DNA from: an uncultured Acetatifactor sp.
GTDB lineage: Bacteria > Bacillota > Clostridia > Lachnospirales > Lachnospiraceae
Assembly: GCA_934426825.1 (NCBI GenBank)
Contig: CAKRYI010000001.1
Location: forward strand, 439,589 to 503,588
Length of the DNA stretch: 64,000 nt
Direction of reading: 5' to 3'
Numbering within the stretch: position 1 is the stretch's first letter; each line of letters opens with the position of its first letter. A program made the position numbers and the translations under genes. Shown here piece by piece: positions 52,572 to 61,890 of the stretch. The notes under the pieces were generated by a model. It had not been told where the DNA came from and ran no database searches. It saw only the letters and a program-made list of their open reading frames with translations.

Positions 52572-52607
52572 AAAAAAAGGGACCCGGCCCTATTGAGACC
52601 GGACCCC
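52572..52607 (-). terminator. Terminator/attenuator between gap and pgk
   Basis: On the minus strand an 11-bp stem (GGGGTCCGGTC pairing with GGCCGGGTCCC, including G-U pairs) with a 7-nt loop runs into TTTTTTT. It sits 43 bp after the gap stop and 19 bp before the pgk start, so it may let gap be transcribed more strongly than pgk-tpiA. Confidence 0.72.
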
Positions 52608-52649
52608 TGTCTAGGTCGTTGCTATATTGCAGTTTGTTTTCTTAAAAAC

Positions 52650-53666
52650 TTAAGCAAGCTCGCTGAAATATTTGATAGTACGAACCATCTGAGAAGTATA
52701 GCTGTTCTCATTGTCATACCATGAAACAACCTGTACTTCGTACTGGTCATCAGATACTTTGTTAACCATGGTCTGGGTTGCATCGAACAGAGAACCGTAT
52801 CTCATTCCTACGATATCGGAAGATACGATTTCATCCTCGTTGTAACCGAAGGACTCGTTAGCTGCTGCCTTCATAGCTGCGTTGATAGCTTCCTTGGTAA
52901 CGTCAGCTTTCTTAACAACTGCAGTCAGAATGGTGGTAGAACCTGTAGGGGTAGGTACACGCTGTGCGGAACCGATCAGCTTACCGTTCAGCTCAGGAAT
53001 TACCAGACCGATTGCTTTTGCAGCACCGGTGGAGTTGGGAACGATATTTACAGCTGCTGCACGGCTTCTTCTAAGGTCACCCTTTCTCTGAGGACCATCC
53101 AGAGTCATCTGGTCACCGGTGTAAGCATGGATGGTTACCATGATACCGGACTGGATAGGTGCATACTTGTTCAAAGCATCTGCCATAGGTGCAAGGCAGT
53201 TTGTTGTACAGGAAGCTGCAGAAATAATGGTATCGGAAGCCTTTAAGGTCTCATGGTTGGTGTTGTAAACGATGGTAGGAAGATCATTTCCTGCAGGTGC
53301 GGAAATTACAACCTTACGAGCGCCGGCATTGATATGAGCCTGTGCCTTCTCTTTGCTGGTGTAGAATCCGGAGCACTCCAGAACTACATCTACCTTCAGC
53401 TCACCCCAAGGGCAGTTATTTGCATCAGGGAAAGCATAAATCTTAATCTCTTTACCACATACAGTGATGGAATCCTCACCAGCGGTAACCTGATCAGCAT
53501 GCTCATATTTACCCTGAGAAGAATCATACTTTAACAGGTGTGCAAGCATCTTAGGGCTTGTCAAATCGTTAATTGCTACTACCTCATAACCTTCAGCACC
53601 GAACATCTGTCTGAATGCCAGACGACCGATACGGCCGAAACCATTAATTGCTACTCTTACTGCCAT
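52650..53666 (-). CDS. gap: Gap, glyceraldehyde-3-phosphate dehydrogenase
   Basis: NAD-dependent oxidation of glyceraldehyde-3-phosphate. The Rossmann start is [20 protein letters not shown]. The catalytic cysteine is in [20 protein letters not shown]. The C-terminal half carries [19 protein letters not shown] and [20 protein letters not shown]. 338 aa. AGGAGGAAAC precedes the ATG. It is first in gap-pgk-tpiA and preceded by a good promoter with a repeat just downstream of it. Confidence 0.98.
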   Translation of the reverse strand: MAVRVAINGFGRIGRLAFRQMFGAEGYEVVAINDLTSPKMLAHLLKYDSSQGKYEHADQVTAGEDSITVCGKEIKIYAFPDANNCPWGELKVDVVLECSGFYTSKEKAQAHINAGARKVVISAPAGNDLPTIVYNTNHETLKASDTIISAASCTTNCLAPMADALNKYAPIQSGIMVTIHAYTGDQMTLDGPQRKGDLRRSRAAAVNIVPNSTGAAKAIGLVIPELNGKLIGSAQRVPTPTGSTTILTAVVKKADVTKEAINAAMKAAANESFGYNEDEIVSSDIVGMRYGSLFDATQTMVNKVSDDQYEVQVVSWYDNENSYTSQMVRTIKYFSELA

Positions 53667-53724
53667 TTTAGTTTCCTCCTAAAATATATAATTTTATAAC
53701 TTCTGACTTTATCCGGGAACATAC

Positions 53725-53761
53725 TTTATCAGCATGTCCGATTGTCAAAAATTTATCAGCA
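53725..53761 (-). promoter_or_regulatory. Direct repeat overlapping the gap transcription start, candidate operator
   Basis: On the minus strand TGCTGATAAA occurs twice, 27 bp apart (53752-53761 and 53725-53734). The first copy overlaps the predicted start site and both precede gap. This is where CggR-type repressors bind gapA operons, but the bases do not match the published CggR operator, so the regulator is unknown. Confidence 0.45.
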
Positions 53762-53766
53762 CTGTT

Positions 53767-53795
53767 ATTTTACCTAATTCCCTTTCATAATTCAA
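53767..53795 (-). promoter_or_regulatory. Predicted promoter of gap-pgk-tpiA
   Basis: On the minus strand, TTGAAT (53790-53795), a 17-bp spacer and TAAAAT (53767-53772). A leader of about 95 nt separates the likely start site from the gap ATG. Confidence 0.6.
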
Positions 53796-53875
53796 GATGT
53801 AAATCGAAAATAATTGCCATTTCTATGCAATTTTTACACATTGTTTAGTTTTCATGTGGCTTTTTTCATTTTTTT

Positions 53876-53884
53876 TGGTATACT
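53876..53884 (+). promoter_or_regulatory. Extended -10 promoter of the PHP phosphatase gene
   Basis: TGGTATACT (TG-N-TATACT) lies about 65 bp upstream of the ATG at 53951. No clear -35 is present. The 283-bp gap between gap and this gene holds this element and the divergent gap promoter; no further gene is seen. Confidence 0.5.
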
Positions 53885-53950
53885 TATTTCACAACAGGTC
53901 AGTCAGACAGCCGTTATGGAAAGACTGACGGAAAGGACAGGATTATCAAT

Positions 53951-54769
53951 ATGCCGATTACAACAGATTTTCACTTACACTCCTCCTACTCCGGAGATTC
54001 CGATACTCCGATGGAGGAAATGATACAGCAGGGTATTGCCCAAGGGCTTACCACCATGTGTTTCACCGAGCACAACGACTTTGACTATCCGGATTCGCCG
54101 GAGGGCCCCGGCAGTCAGTTTCTGCTAAACACGGACTCCTATCTCTATGACCTGATTCGCTATAAGCAGAAATATGCGGACAAAATAAATATCCTTTTTG
54201 GCGTGGAGCTTGGACTGCAGCCCCACCTCATGCGTGAAAATGCCGTTTATGCCCGTTCCTACGATTTCGACTTTATTATCGGTTCCTCCCATATCTGTCA
54301 CGGAAAGGACCCCTACTATCCTGCATTTTTTGAGGGACGCACCGATGAGGAGGCATACCGCGAATATTTCACTTCTATATTAGAGAATTTAAAAAAATTC
54401 CAGAATTTTGACGTGTACGGCCACTTGGATTATGTGGTTAGATACGGCGCCACTTTGGACAAAGAGTATTCCTATGCAAAATATAAGGATATTTTTGATG
54501 CCATTCTGGAACAGCTTTTAGAAAATGAAATCGGGCTGGAAATCAATACGGCAGGCTTGAGAAAGGGTATGCGCGACGTGCACCCCTGCACGGAAATTTT
54601 AAAACGTTACCGCGAGATGGGCGGCGAGATTATCACTGTCGGTTCCGACTCCCACGACACACACCACATTGCCGAATCCTTTGACCGGGCATGTGATGTG
54701 TTGCGGGAATGTGGATTTAAATACTATACCGTCTTTGAAAAAAGAACGGCGGAATTTCTTCGTTTCTAA
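53951..54769 (+). CDS. HisJ-like PHP-family phosphatase (histidinol-phosphatase)
   Basis: 272-aa metal-dependent PHP phosphatase. Metal ligand motifs are in order: TDFHLHSSYSGDSD, MCFTEHNDFDYP, FGVELGLQPHL, FIIGSSHICHG, VYGHLDYVVRYG and ITVGSDSHDTHHIAE. It most resembles Firmicutes HisJ histidinol-phosphatases. No other his gene is nearby, so substrate is not certain. AGGATTATCAAT precedes the ATG. It is transcribed divergently from gap. Confidence 0.86.
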   Translation: MPITTDFHLHSSYSGDSDTPMEEMIQQGIAQGLTTMCFTEHNDFDYPDSPEGPGSQFLLNTDSYLYDLIRYKQKYADKINILFGVELGLQPHLMRENAVYARSYDFDFIIGSSHICHGKDPYYPAFFEGRTDEEAYREYFTSILENLKKFQNFDVYGHLDYVVRYGATLDKEYSYAKYKDIFDAILEQLLENEIGLEINTAGLRKGMRDVHPCTEILKRYREMGGEIITVGSDSHDTHHIAESFDRACDVLRECGFKYYTVFEKRTAEFLRF

Positions 54770-54795
54770 CGCTTCGGACTGCGTTCTTTTAACGT

Positions 54796-55326
54796 TCAGT
54801 CACTGCACAGCACAACCACTTCTTTCGGGGTGGTCTGTGCCGGTATACTTCTGGTGGAAGTCTCATAAATAACGACAAGATTATGATTTGCGGGACTTCC
54901 CTGGAAATACTGATTGTTCGTGGTACGGATATCCACCGTGCCGTCGATATTAAGCTGCAGGGTCTGCCCCTCGTTTACCATGGAGGTATTGTAATATCCC
55001 ACATCTACCATGCGCCCGCTCTTTTCCTGCGCCGCAACCACCGCCGTATACTGGGGCGGATAAATGAGCGGTGCCGGTGCATCCGCACGATACCAGAACG
55101 TCGCTTTCATTCCAACGGACAAAGTCTCCCAGTCCACAACAAAGGTGGACGGTGTCATAATAAAATTCACGGTATTGCCGTCCATATCTTCCACCGTTGC
55201 AAACAGCATACAGCCGTCCGCCCTGCGGTTTCCGACCCTTGCCGGTACCAAATCCACAATGGTTCCCGTTACAGAGCCGAAACTGCTTCTGCGAAACGGA
55301 TTTCTTCCAATCATTAAATAGTCCAT
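54796..55326 (-). CDS. Conserved protein of unknown function
   Basis: 176 aa, soluble, rich in beta-strand-forming residues, with no signal peptide or membrane helix. It opens MDYLMIGRNPFRRSSFGSVT and contains GCMLFATVEDMDGNTVNFIM, WYRADAPAPLIYPPQYTAVV and GYYNTSMVNEGQTLQLNIDG. The pattern suggests an OB-like or other small beta-barrel, but no family was recognised. The ATG at 55326 has AAGGAG just upstream, so I dropped nine residues of the open frame. It lies between a PHP phosphatase and mnmA. Confidence 0.75.
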   Translation of the reverse strand: MDYLMIGRNPFRRSSFGSVTGTIVDLVPARVGNRRADGCMLFATVEDMDGNTVNFIMTPSTFVVDWETLSVGMKATFWYRADAPAPLIYPPQYTAVVAAQEKSGRMVDVGYYNTSMVNEGQTLQLNIDGTVDIRTTNNQYFQGSPANHNLVVIYETSTRSIPAQTTPKEVVVLCSD

Positions 55327-55398
55327 CCCTGCTCCTTGTTTATGTCTTTTCACATGGTTCTTTCTTATTATATGAATGACGTCACAATCTGTGCCTGT

Positions 55399-56475
55399 CT
55401 ACAGAATGGTTCCCCCGCCGAGCACATACTCTCCGTCGTAAAACACAACCGCCTGTCCGGGAGTAGAGGCACGCACCGGTCTTTCAAAAGTACATTTCAC
55501 CCTTCCGTCACCCATATTTTCTATGTCGCAGTATTCCCCCTTGTGGTTATAACGGATTTTTGCCAGAACGCGCATCCTGCCCGCGAGTTCGGGAATTGCC
55601 ATAAAGTTTACCCGGTCACAGAACACCGTGGAGGTAAATACATCCTCATTACTTCCGATAACCACCTCATTGGTTTCGGGACGGATTTCGGTCACAAACA
55701 CCCTCTGACCCATGGGAAGCTCCAGCCCTCTTCTCTGCCCGATGGTGTAATGGGTGATTCCTTTGTGTCTTCCCAGCACACGCCCGTCCGCCGTGACAAA
55801 ATTGCCCGGCCCCGGCACCCTGTCCCCTGCCTCCTGCTCGATAAAGGCTGCGTAATCGTCATCCGGGACAAAACAGATTTCCTGACTGTCCGGCTTATGC
55901 GCCACCGTAAGTCCCGCTTTTTCCGCAAGGGCACGAATCTCATCCTTAGTATAATCTCCCACGGGCATTAAGGTTCTCGCAAGCTGTTCCTGCGTCAGAT
56001 TGTACAGGGCGTAAGTCTGATCCTTTGCTGCCGTCACGGAATTGCGAATGGCAAACCTGCCGTTTGCAAGGCGTTCAATTCTGGCATAATGCCCTGTGGC
56101 AATATAGTCCGCACCGATTTCCAGACTTCTCCTAAGCAGGGATTCCCACTTCACATACCGGTTGCAGGCAATACAGGGATTCGGAGTTCTCCCCTGCAAA
56201 TACTCCTCCACAAAGTAGTCCATCACCTTGCATTTGAACTCGTCCTTAAAATTCATTACATAATAAGGAATCTCCAGCCGCTCCGCTACCCTTCTTGCGT
56301 CATCCACCGCGGACAACCCGCAGCAGCCACCGTGCTCCTGCACGGACTCCTGTGCCTCATCCTGCCATATCTGCATGGTAACACCGATAACGTCATAACC
56401 TTTTTCTTTTAATAAAAGGGCTGCCACGGAGGAATCCACTCCTCCGGACATGCCCACTACTACTTTTTTCTTCAT
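55399..56475 (-). CDS. mnmA: MnmA, tRNA-specific 2-thiouridylase
   Basis: Transfers sulfur to U34 of tRNA-Lys, -Glu and -Gln. It has the PP-loop [20 protein letters not shown], the first catalytic Cys in [17 protein letters not shown], and the second in [17 protein letters not shown]. 358 aa, full length. AGGAG precedes the ATG by 11 nt. It sits 13 bp after an HD-GYP gene and downstream of iscU, consistent with IscS as the sulfur donor. Confidence 0.96.
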   Translation of the reverse strand: MKKKVVVGMSGGVDSSVAALLLKEKGYDVIGVTMQIWQDEAQESVQEHGGCCGLSAVDDARRVAERLEIPYYVMNFKDEFKCKVMDYFVEEYLQGRTPNPCIACNRYVKWESLLRRSLEIGADYIATGHYARIERLANGRFAIRNSVTAAKDQTYALYNLTQEQLARTLMPVGDYTKDEIRALAEKAGLTVAHKPDSQEICFVPDDDYAAFIEQEAGDRVPGPGNFVTADGRVLGRHKGITHYTIGQRRGLELPMGQRVFVTEIRPETNEVVIGSNEDVFTSTVFCDRVNFMAIPELAGRMRVLAKIRYNHKGEYCDIENMGDGRVKCTFERPVRASTPGQAVVFYDGEYVLGGGTIL

Positions 56476-56488
56476 TCTGAAATTGCTC

Positions 56489-57592
56489 CTAGGATTCTAC
56501 TATGATGCTTGCACAATTCACGTCTCCGGACAAATCGTATACCCTTCCGTTGTGAATACCTACCACCTTCGGACGCAAGGGGTAACCCGGAATATTCTGT
56601 ACAACCCTTGCCCTTTCGCCGTTGCTCAGTCCGATAATGCTTCCCACCGGATAGAGGATAATGGAATTTAAGAAACCTTTCATGGCGTTGATGTCCAATT
56701 CCTCCACCATCGCCATAATCATTTCCACCGCATCCCTCTGGGAAAATCCTTTCTTGTAGGGGCGCTCCGTTACCAATGCGTCATAAATATCCACAACCGA
56801 CAGGATACGGGCATATGTGCCGATATACTTATCCCTCACTCCAAGCGGATATCCTTTTCCGTTGATTTTTTCATGGTGCTGTAAAACTCCCATGAAAACC
56901 TGTTGGGGAAAGTTTCCCTTTTCCTGTAAAATGCGATAGCCGAAAACAGAGTGCTGCTTCATAATCTCAAATTCTTCCTCCGTAAGTCTTCCCGGCTTAT
57001 TCAGTATTTCATTCGGTATCTGAGATTTACCCACGTCATGAAGAAGCCCCGCCATTCCTATCTGGTATACGTCCTGCTTTTCCATTCCGTTCTGTCTGGC
57101 AATAATCATCGCCATGGTAGCCACGTCCACGCTGTGCTTAAAGGTGTACTCGTCGCTGACCTTTAGGGTGTCGATATTCAGGGCAACCGCATCATTCTCC
57201 GTAATTGCCTTCATCAGCTCCTGCGATATGTTGTTTGCCGTGTCCACAAAAGCGGCATCCGAAGTATTGGAATACAAAAACTGCATTCCCTCGGACACAC
57301 GCTTTTTCACGCTTTCCGAAAGTTTTACTTTGGTGCGATCCTCCACCTGTAACTTTTCAATAACCTGCTGTGCCTGCGGAGAGATTTCCAGTTCTTCCGG
57401 TTCCTCTTCTCCCTCCCGGATATACACTCCGGCAATGCCCATCTTTCCAAGCTCATTAATCAGGAACTCGTCCAAAGTAGTCTTTCTGGCTATCAATATT
57501 CTTTTCGAGCGGTCTATCAGCGCCTGATCGATTACCATTCCCGGTTCTAGCAGACGCGTGCTGATGTATCTTCTTTTTACCAAACCTATCAC
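56489..57592 (-). CDS. HD-GYP cyclic-di-GMP phosphodiesterase
   Basis: 367-aa cytoplasmic protein. N-terminal DUF3391-like part ([20 protein letters not shown]). The HD-GYP domain is complete, with [66 protein letters not shown] and [19 protein letters not shown]. The C-terminal extension ([18 protein letters not shown]) is usual. The metal ligands and GYP motif are all present, in contrast to the paralog at 34944. The start is a GTG; a TTG three codons on (with AGGTGA) may be better. It lies between iscU and mnmA. Confidence 0.92.
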   Translation of the reverse strand: MIGLVKRRYISTRLLEPGMVIDQALIDRSKRILIARKTTLDEFLINELGKMGIAGVYIREGEEEPEELEISPQAQQVIEKLQVEDRTKVKLSESVKKRVSEGMQFLYSNTSDAAFVDTANNISQELMKAITENDAVALNIDTLKVSDEYTFKHSVDVATMAMIIARQNGMEKQDVYQIGMAGLLHDVGKSQIPNEILNKPGRLTEEEFEIMKQHSVFGYRILQEKGNFPQQVFMGVLQHHEKINGKGYPLGVRDKYIGTYARILSVVDIYDALVTERPYKKGFSQRDAVEMIMAMVEELDINAMKGFLNSIILYPVGSIIGLSNGERARVVQNIPGYPLRPKVVGIHNGRVYDLSGDVNCASIIVES

Positions 57593-57705
57593 CTGTGTTA
57601 AGTCAACTTATTACGCAATATATGATATATTATAACGCAATCATGGTGAAACAGGCAATCAAATTTCAGCAAAAACAATCAAGATAAATCAATCTTTCTC
57701 GACAA

Positions 57706-58143
57706 TTAATAATCTTCCTCTTCTTCACCCTCACTGATATCGTTCTTGGGTTTCTGCAATCCTTCAATCTTAATATGGTTTTTCTCCGCGTAATCCCAAA
57801 GAGCAGCGTGGATTGCCTCCTCCGCCAACAGTGAGCAGTGCACCTTCACAGGGGGAAGTCCGTCCAAAGCCTCCATTACCGCTTTATTCGTCACCTGCAA
57901 AGCCTCCTGAATGGTCTTGCCCTTTACCAGCTCCGTTGCCATGGAACTGGTAGCCACAGCCGCACCGCAGCCGAAGGTCTTGAATTTTGCTTCCTGAATA
58001 ATTCCGTTCTCGTCAATATCTAGAAACATTCTCATAATGTCGCCGCACTTGGCATTTCCCACGGTTCCTACTCCGCTGGGGTTCTCTATTTCACCCACAT
58101 TTCTGGGATGCTGAAAATGATCCATTACTTTTTCACTATACAT
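57706..58143 (-). CDS. iscU: IscU/NifU-type Fe-S scaffold
   Basis: Assembles Fe-S clusters from IscS sulfur. The three ligand cysteines are in GNAKCGDIMRM, KFKTFGCGAAVATSSMATE and VKVHCSLLAEEAIHAAL. The start ATG at 58143 (MYSEKVMDHFQHPRNVGEIE) has AGAGGT upstream; the open frame to 58230 is not supported. 145 aa with an acidic tail (SEGEEEEDY). 25 bp downstream of iscS. Confidence 0.95.
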   Translation of the reverse strand: MYSEKVMDHFQHPRNVGEIENPSGVGTVGNAKCGDIMRMFLDIDENGIIQEAKFKTFGCGAAVATSSMATELVKGKTIQEALQVTNKAVMEALDGLPPVKVHCSLLAEEAIHAALWDYAEKNHIKIEGLQKPKNDISEGEEEEDY

Positions 58144-58168
58144 AATTTTACCTCTTTTCCGGTTATGC

Positions 58169-59344
58169 TTATTTCTTCTGTGATTTGATAAAGTCCTCGT
58201 ACAACGGTGACATATCCCGAAGTCGTGCAATAATCACCTTGAGTTCCTCTACTACCGTGTCCATGTCTTCCTTCGTGTTCTCCTCGGACAATGTCAGTCT
58301 CAGGGAGCCGTGAGCCTCCTCATGCTTTAACCCGATGGCAAGCAGCACATGGGAAGGGTCCAGTGAACCGGAGGTACATGCGGAACCGCTGGAAGCACAG
58401 ATGCCTTTCATATCCAGCATTATCAGCATGGATTCTCCTTCTATATATAAAAAGGAAAAATTCACATTGTTGGGGAGACGCTTTGTTCTGTCTCCGTTTA
58501 ATCTGCAATAGGGAATTTCTTTTTCAATGCGTCCGATAAGGTAATCCCGCAGCTCAATTTCTTTTCTTGTCTTTTCCTCCATGATACGCATGGCTCTCTC
58601 TGTTGCAGCGCCAAGACCCACGATTCCGGGAACATTCTCCGTGCCCGCACGTCTGCTTCTCTCCTGCGCACCGCCATGTACAAAGGAGCGGATTTTCACA
58701 CCCTTACGGATATAGAGGAAACCGATTCCCTTCGGTCCGTTTAACTTGTGACCGCTGGCGCTGAGCATGTCAATGTGCAGCTTATCCACATCAATGGGAA
58801 CCTGTCCGAATGCCTGAACGGCGTCGGTGTGGAACAAAATACCGTGCTCCTTTGCCACCGCACCAATCTCCTCAATGGGCTCTATGGTTCCGATTTCGTT
58901 GTTGGCAAACATAATGCTAATCAGAATGGTGTCCGGGCGGATTGCCGCCTTAACGTCTTCAATCCGTACCAGTCCGTTTTCGTCCACGTCCAGATAAGTA
59001 ATTTCGTAGCCGCGCTTCTCCAAATACTCGCAGGTATGAAGAATCGCATGGTGCTCTATTTTGGAGGTAATAATATGTTTTCCTTTATTGGCATATGCCT
59101 CTGCCGTCGCTTTCAGCGCCCAATTATCCGACTCGGAGCCGCCTGCCGTAAAATAGATTTCCCCGCTCTTTGCTCCCAATGCCTTTGCTATCGTCTCTCT
59201 CGCCTCAGTCACTGCCTTCTTGCTGGCTGCACCCAGAGAATAAATGGTACTGGGGTTTCCGTAATATTCCGTAAAATAGGGAAGCATCGCATCAACCACT
59301 TCCGGAGCTGTTTTCGTAGTGGCTGCATTATCTAAATATATCAT
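58169..59344 (-). CDS. iscS: IscS/NifS cysteine desulfurase
   Basis: PLP enzyme that takes sulfur from cysteine. PLP-lysine is in [20 protein letters not shown], and the mobile-loop Cys in [20 protein letters not shown]. The N-terminal [20 protein letters not shown] and [11 protein letters not shown] are typical. I chose the ATG at 59344 with AGAGGT upstream; 391 aa. It heads the iscS-iscU operon. No IscR/Rrf2 regulator gene is adjacent. Confidence 0.96.
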   Translation of the reverse strand: MIYLDNAATTKTAPEVVDAMLPYFTEYYGNPSTIYSLGAASKKAVTEARETIAKALGAKSGEIYFTAGGSESDNWALKATAEAYANKGKHIITSKIEHHAILHTCEYLEKRGYEITYLDVDENGLVRIEDVKAAIRPDTILISIMFANNEIGTIEPIEEIGAVAKEHGILFHTDAVQAFGQVPIDVDKLHIDMLSASGHKLNGPKGIGFLYIRKGVKIRSFVHGGAQERSRRAGTENVPGIVGLGAATERAMRIMEEKTRKEIELRDYLIGRIEKEIPYCRLNGDRTKRLPNNVNFSFLYIEGESMLIMLDMKGICASSGSACTSGSLDPSHVLLAIGLKHEEAHGSLRLTLSEENTKEDMDTVVEELKVIIARLRDMSPLYEDFIKSQKK

Positions 59345-59472
59345 GGCAACAACCTCTTTTCTCCGCATACAGTTTTAAATCCCACTTTTCAACCTACCAA
59401 ATAGGAATTCACTGTTTCTGCGGTCTTTCCTTAATATTTATCTGCAATTCCCTTCTAATTTATACCTTTGTG

Positions 59473-59519
59473 CTAGGAATTACATTCCCTAATATAACAC
59501 CAAGCCTTTGTTCTGTCAA
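59473..59519 (-). promoter_or_regulatory. Predicted iscS promoter with an inverted repeat at the start site
   Basis: On the minus strand, TTGACA (59514-59519), a 17-bp spacer and TATATT (59491-59496). Immediately downstream, GGAAT-GTA-ATTCC (59476-59488) forms an inverted repeat over the likely start. A second AATTCCTA copy recurs near 59407-59414. A regulator acting here is plausible but unnamed. Confidence 0.6.
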
Positions 59520-59565
59520 CCGCAGGCAGGGAATATAATACAAAAAAGCGTATCACAGGTACTAT

Positions 59566-60891
59566 ATGAAACCGTCGAAACGCCATCCGCTCATTATGGG
59601 CACCATTATTTTAACCATAACCGGTCTGATTAGCCGCATTATGGGCTTCTACTACCGTATCTATCTGACGCGCCTTTTCGGCGAGGAGGGCATGGGTATC
59701 TACCAGCTCTTAAATCCGGTACTGGCTCTCGCCTTCTCCCTCACCGCCGCCGGATACCAGACCGCCATTTCCAAACTGGTGGCGGAGAAGCATACCGGGG
59801 AATCCGACAATTCCTTCCGTCCCGTGCTTGTGGGATTAAGCATTTCCCTGCCGCTGTCCCTTGCCTGTAACGCTTTCCTGTTCGGACTGGCTGATTTTAT
59901 CGGAAGCGTTCTTCTGTCCGAGCCCCGGACGGTCCCCATGATTCGTATTCTGTCGTTTTCCATTCCCCTATGTGCGGTGCACTCCTGCATCAACGGCTAT
60001 TTTTACGGCAAAAAGAAAACCGCCGTTCCCGCAGCGGCACAGCTTTTGGAGCAGCTTGCCAGAGTGGGATGCGTTTACGGCATATCCGCCTATGCCATTT
60101 CAAAAGGCGGACACCCCACCATCAATGTGGCGGTTTTGGGACTTACCGTGGGCGAATTTTTCTCCATGATGGTAACCGTGGCGGCAATCTATTCCTGCTA
60201 CGCAAAAGAGTCCGTGCTCCGCCCTGCCTCCGGGCGCCTTACCAATGTTTACCGCGGGGTACTCTCCATGGCGCTTCCCTTAACCGCCAACCGGCTTGTA
60301 CTAAATCTGCTGCAGAGTGTGGAATCCGTGTCCATCCCCACCCAGTTAAAGGCATACGGTTACGACACTGCAGCCGCCTTAAGTGTCTACGGGGTGCTGA
60401 CCGGAATGGCTATGCCGTTAATCTTTTTTCCCAATGCCCTCACAAGCTCCGTCGCCGTATTATTACTGCCCCTTGTGTCGGAAAATTATTCCAAGGGCGA
60501 TATTCCGGCAGTGCGAAGCGCTATCCTGCGCACCTTGAAATTCTGCGCCCTGTTGGGCGGTGCCTGCATGCTTCTCTTTTGCCTGTGCGGCAGACTGCTT
60601 GGAAATTTTCTTTTTCACAGCGAACTCGCCGGACATTTCATCACAACGCTTGGCTTTATCTGTCCTTTTATCTATATGGACACCACCCTGTCCAGCATCC
60701 TGCAGGGACTCGGCAAGGCGGGCAGTATCTTTCTCATGAATATTTTAAGCCTGCTGGTGCGTCTGTGTTTTATCTTTTTCACCGTTCCCACCCTCGGCAT
60801 TACCGGTTACCTGTGGGGACTGCTCGCCAGCCAGCTTTTACAGAGTGTTCTCTATCTGTCCTGTCTCTTTCGCTTTCTTAAAAAAACATAA
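59566..60891 (+). CDS. SpoVB/MurJ-type lipid flippase family protein
   Basis: 441-aa membrane protein with about 12 to 14 helices of the MVF/polysaccharide-transport superfamily, opening MGTIILTITGLISRIMGFYY and RLFGEEGMGIYQLL. SpoVB-type proteins act in spore cortex lipid II transport, MurJ-type in vegetative wall synthesis; motif YQLLNPVLALAFSLTAAGYQ fits SpoVB best. A TATAAT at 59534-59539 lies 26 bp before the ATG; no strong ribosome site is present. It is divergent from iscS. Confidence 0.85.
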   Translation: MKPSKRHPLIMGTIILTITGLISRIMGFYYRIYLTRLFGEEGMGIYQLLNPVLALAFSLTAAGYQTAISKLVAEKHTGESDNSFRPVLVGLSISLPLSLACNAFLFGLADFIGSVLLSEPRTVPMIRILSFSIPLCAVHSCINGYFYGKKKTAVPAAAQLLEQLARVGCVYGISAYAISKGGHPTINVAVLGLTVGEFFSMMVTVAAIYSCYAKESVLRPASGRLTNVYRGVLSMALPLTANRLVLNLLQSVESVSIPTQLKAYGYDTAAALSVYGVLTGMAMPLIFFPNALTSSVAVLLLPLVSENYSKGDIPAVRSAILRTLKFCALLGGACMLLFCLCGRLLGNFLFHSELAGHFITTLGFICPFIYMDTTLSSILQGLGKAGSIFLMNILSLLVRLCFIFFTVPTLGITGYLWGLLASQLLQSVLYLSCLFRFLKKT

Positions 60892-60892
60892 A

Positions 60893-60919
60893 AAAAGAAC
60901 AGTCATTTCGGACTGCTCT
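60893..60919 (-). terminator. Terminator after the flagellum-linked unknown gene
   Basis: On the minus strand AAGAGCAGTC and GACTGTTCTT pair around CGAAAT and are followed by TTTTTTT. It lies just past the stop at 60930, and may also end the convergent flippase transcript. Confidence 0.72.
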
Positions 60920-60929
60920 TGTTGTGGTC

Positions 60930-61331
60930 TTAAAATTTTGCAAGCACGATACCGTCTGCACTCTGTGTGAGAAGATTCTGTGACCTGCCCACAAAATACT
61001 GGTACTGCTGCAATACCTGATCTTTCTTCATATCGGAAATGGCACGCTCCATATCCAGAGAACGAATGTCGCTGTCCTTTCCCAGATAACCGAAATCTTC
61101 CTGACGGTTAAAGGTTAGGGAAATGTCTTCTAACGCAGCATCCTGTCTCGGCTGTACAGTCTGTGCCGGAGCTTTCTCATGTACATTGACTTCCGATACC
61201 ACAATCCGGTTCTCCGCCGCATTATCTGCTTGGGAAATCTTTGCAGGTTCGTCTGCCTGAATATAAGGAATCGACAACGTTCTGTAGCTGTCCGCCAGAT
61301 TACCTGTGCTGTTCACACCGCCAATGTTCAT
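60930..61331 (-). CDS. Unknown protein, probably flagellum-associated
   Basis: 133 aa with no signal peptide or membrane helix. The first two thirds are polar and disordered-looking (NIGGVNSTGNLADSYRTLSI). The conserved part is the C-terminal helix, SDIRSLDMERAISDMKKDQV then LQQYQYFVGRSQNLLTQSAD, which resembles the coiled-coil ends of axial flagellar proteins. It has a SigD-like promoter, its own terminator and AAAGGAG before the ATG at 61331. I do not recognise a named family. It sits far from the main flagellar operon. Confidence 0.72.
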   Translation of the reverse strand: MNIGGVNSTGNLADSYRTLSIPYIQADEPAKISQADNAAENRIVVSEVNVHEKAPAQTVQPRQDAALEDISLTFNRQEDFGYLGKDSDIRSLDMERAISDMKKDQVLQQYQYFVGRSQNLLTQSADGIVLAKF

Positions 61332-61364
61332 GCTCTCACTCCTTTCCACTTTTTCTTAAAATAT

Positions 61365-61391
61365 ATATCGTCTTTTTCGGATAAAATATTA
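61365..61391 (-). promoter_or_regulatory. SigD (sigma-28)-like promoter
   Basis: On the minus strand TAAT (61388-61391), a 15-bp spacer and GACGATAT (61365-61372). The consensus is TAAA-N15-GCCGATAT, so there is one mismatch in each box with the exact spacing. It precedes the 61331 start by about 30 bp. Confidence 0.6.
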
Positions 61392-61394
61392 CCT

Positions 61395-61844
61395 TTATTT
61401 CAGCACATTTTTCAATTCGTCCATAAAGGTGTTAATGTCTTTAAATTCTCTGTACACGGAAGCAAAACGGACATAGGCAACCGCATCCAAATCCTTCAGC
61501 TTGTTCATCACAAGTTCTCCGATGACCTGACTGGGTATCTCCTTCTCCTCCATGTTGAAGATTTCGTTCTCCACCTCATCCACCAGCGTGGTAATCTGCT
61601 GTGCGCTAACAGGGCGCTTGTGGCATGCGCGGAGCACGCCCGCCTCTATCTTGGAGCGGTCGTAGGTTTCCCTGTTATTATCCTTTTTGATAATAATCAA
61701 GGGAATGGTCTCTATCTTCTCGTAAGTGGTAAAACGCTTCCCACACTCATCACAAATTCTGCGGCGTCTTATGGAATTGTTATCCTCCGCCGGTCTGGAA
61801 TCAATCACTCTTGTATTTTCATGACTGCAAAAAGGACATTTCAT
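61395..61844 (-). CDS. nrdR: NrdR, ribonucleotide reductase repressor
   Basis: ATP/dATP-sensing repressor of nrd genes. The N-terminal zinc ribbon (MKCPFCSHENTRVIDSRPAE; RRICDECGKRFTTYEKIE) is followed by an ATP-cone domain (IIIKKDNNRETYDRSKIEAG; VYREFKDINTFMDEL). 149 aa, typical. It lies between the flagellum-linked gene and ylmC. Confidence 0.97.
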   Translation of the reverse strand: MKCPFCSHENTRVIDSRPAEDNNSIRRRRICDECGKRFTTYEKIETIPLIIIKKDNNRETYDRSKIEAGVLRACHKRPVSAQQITTLVDEVENEIFNMEEKEIPSQVIGELVMNKLKDLDAVAYVRFASVYREFKDINTFMDELKNVLK

Positions 61845-61890
61845 ATGTATACCCCTCCGACTAATTTCCTAATTATATAGTATAGTAAAA

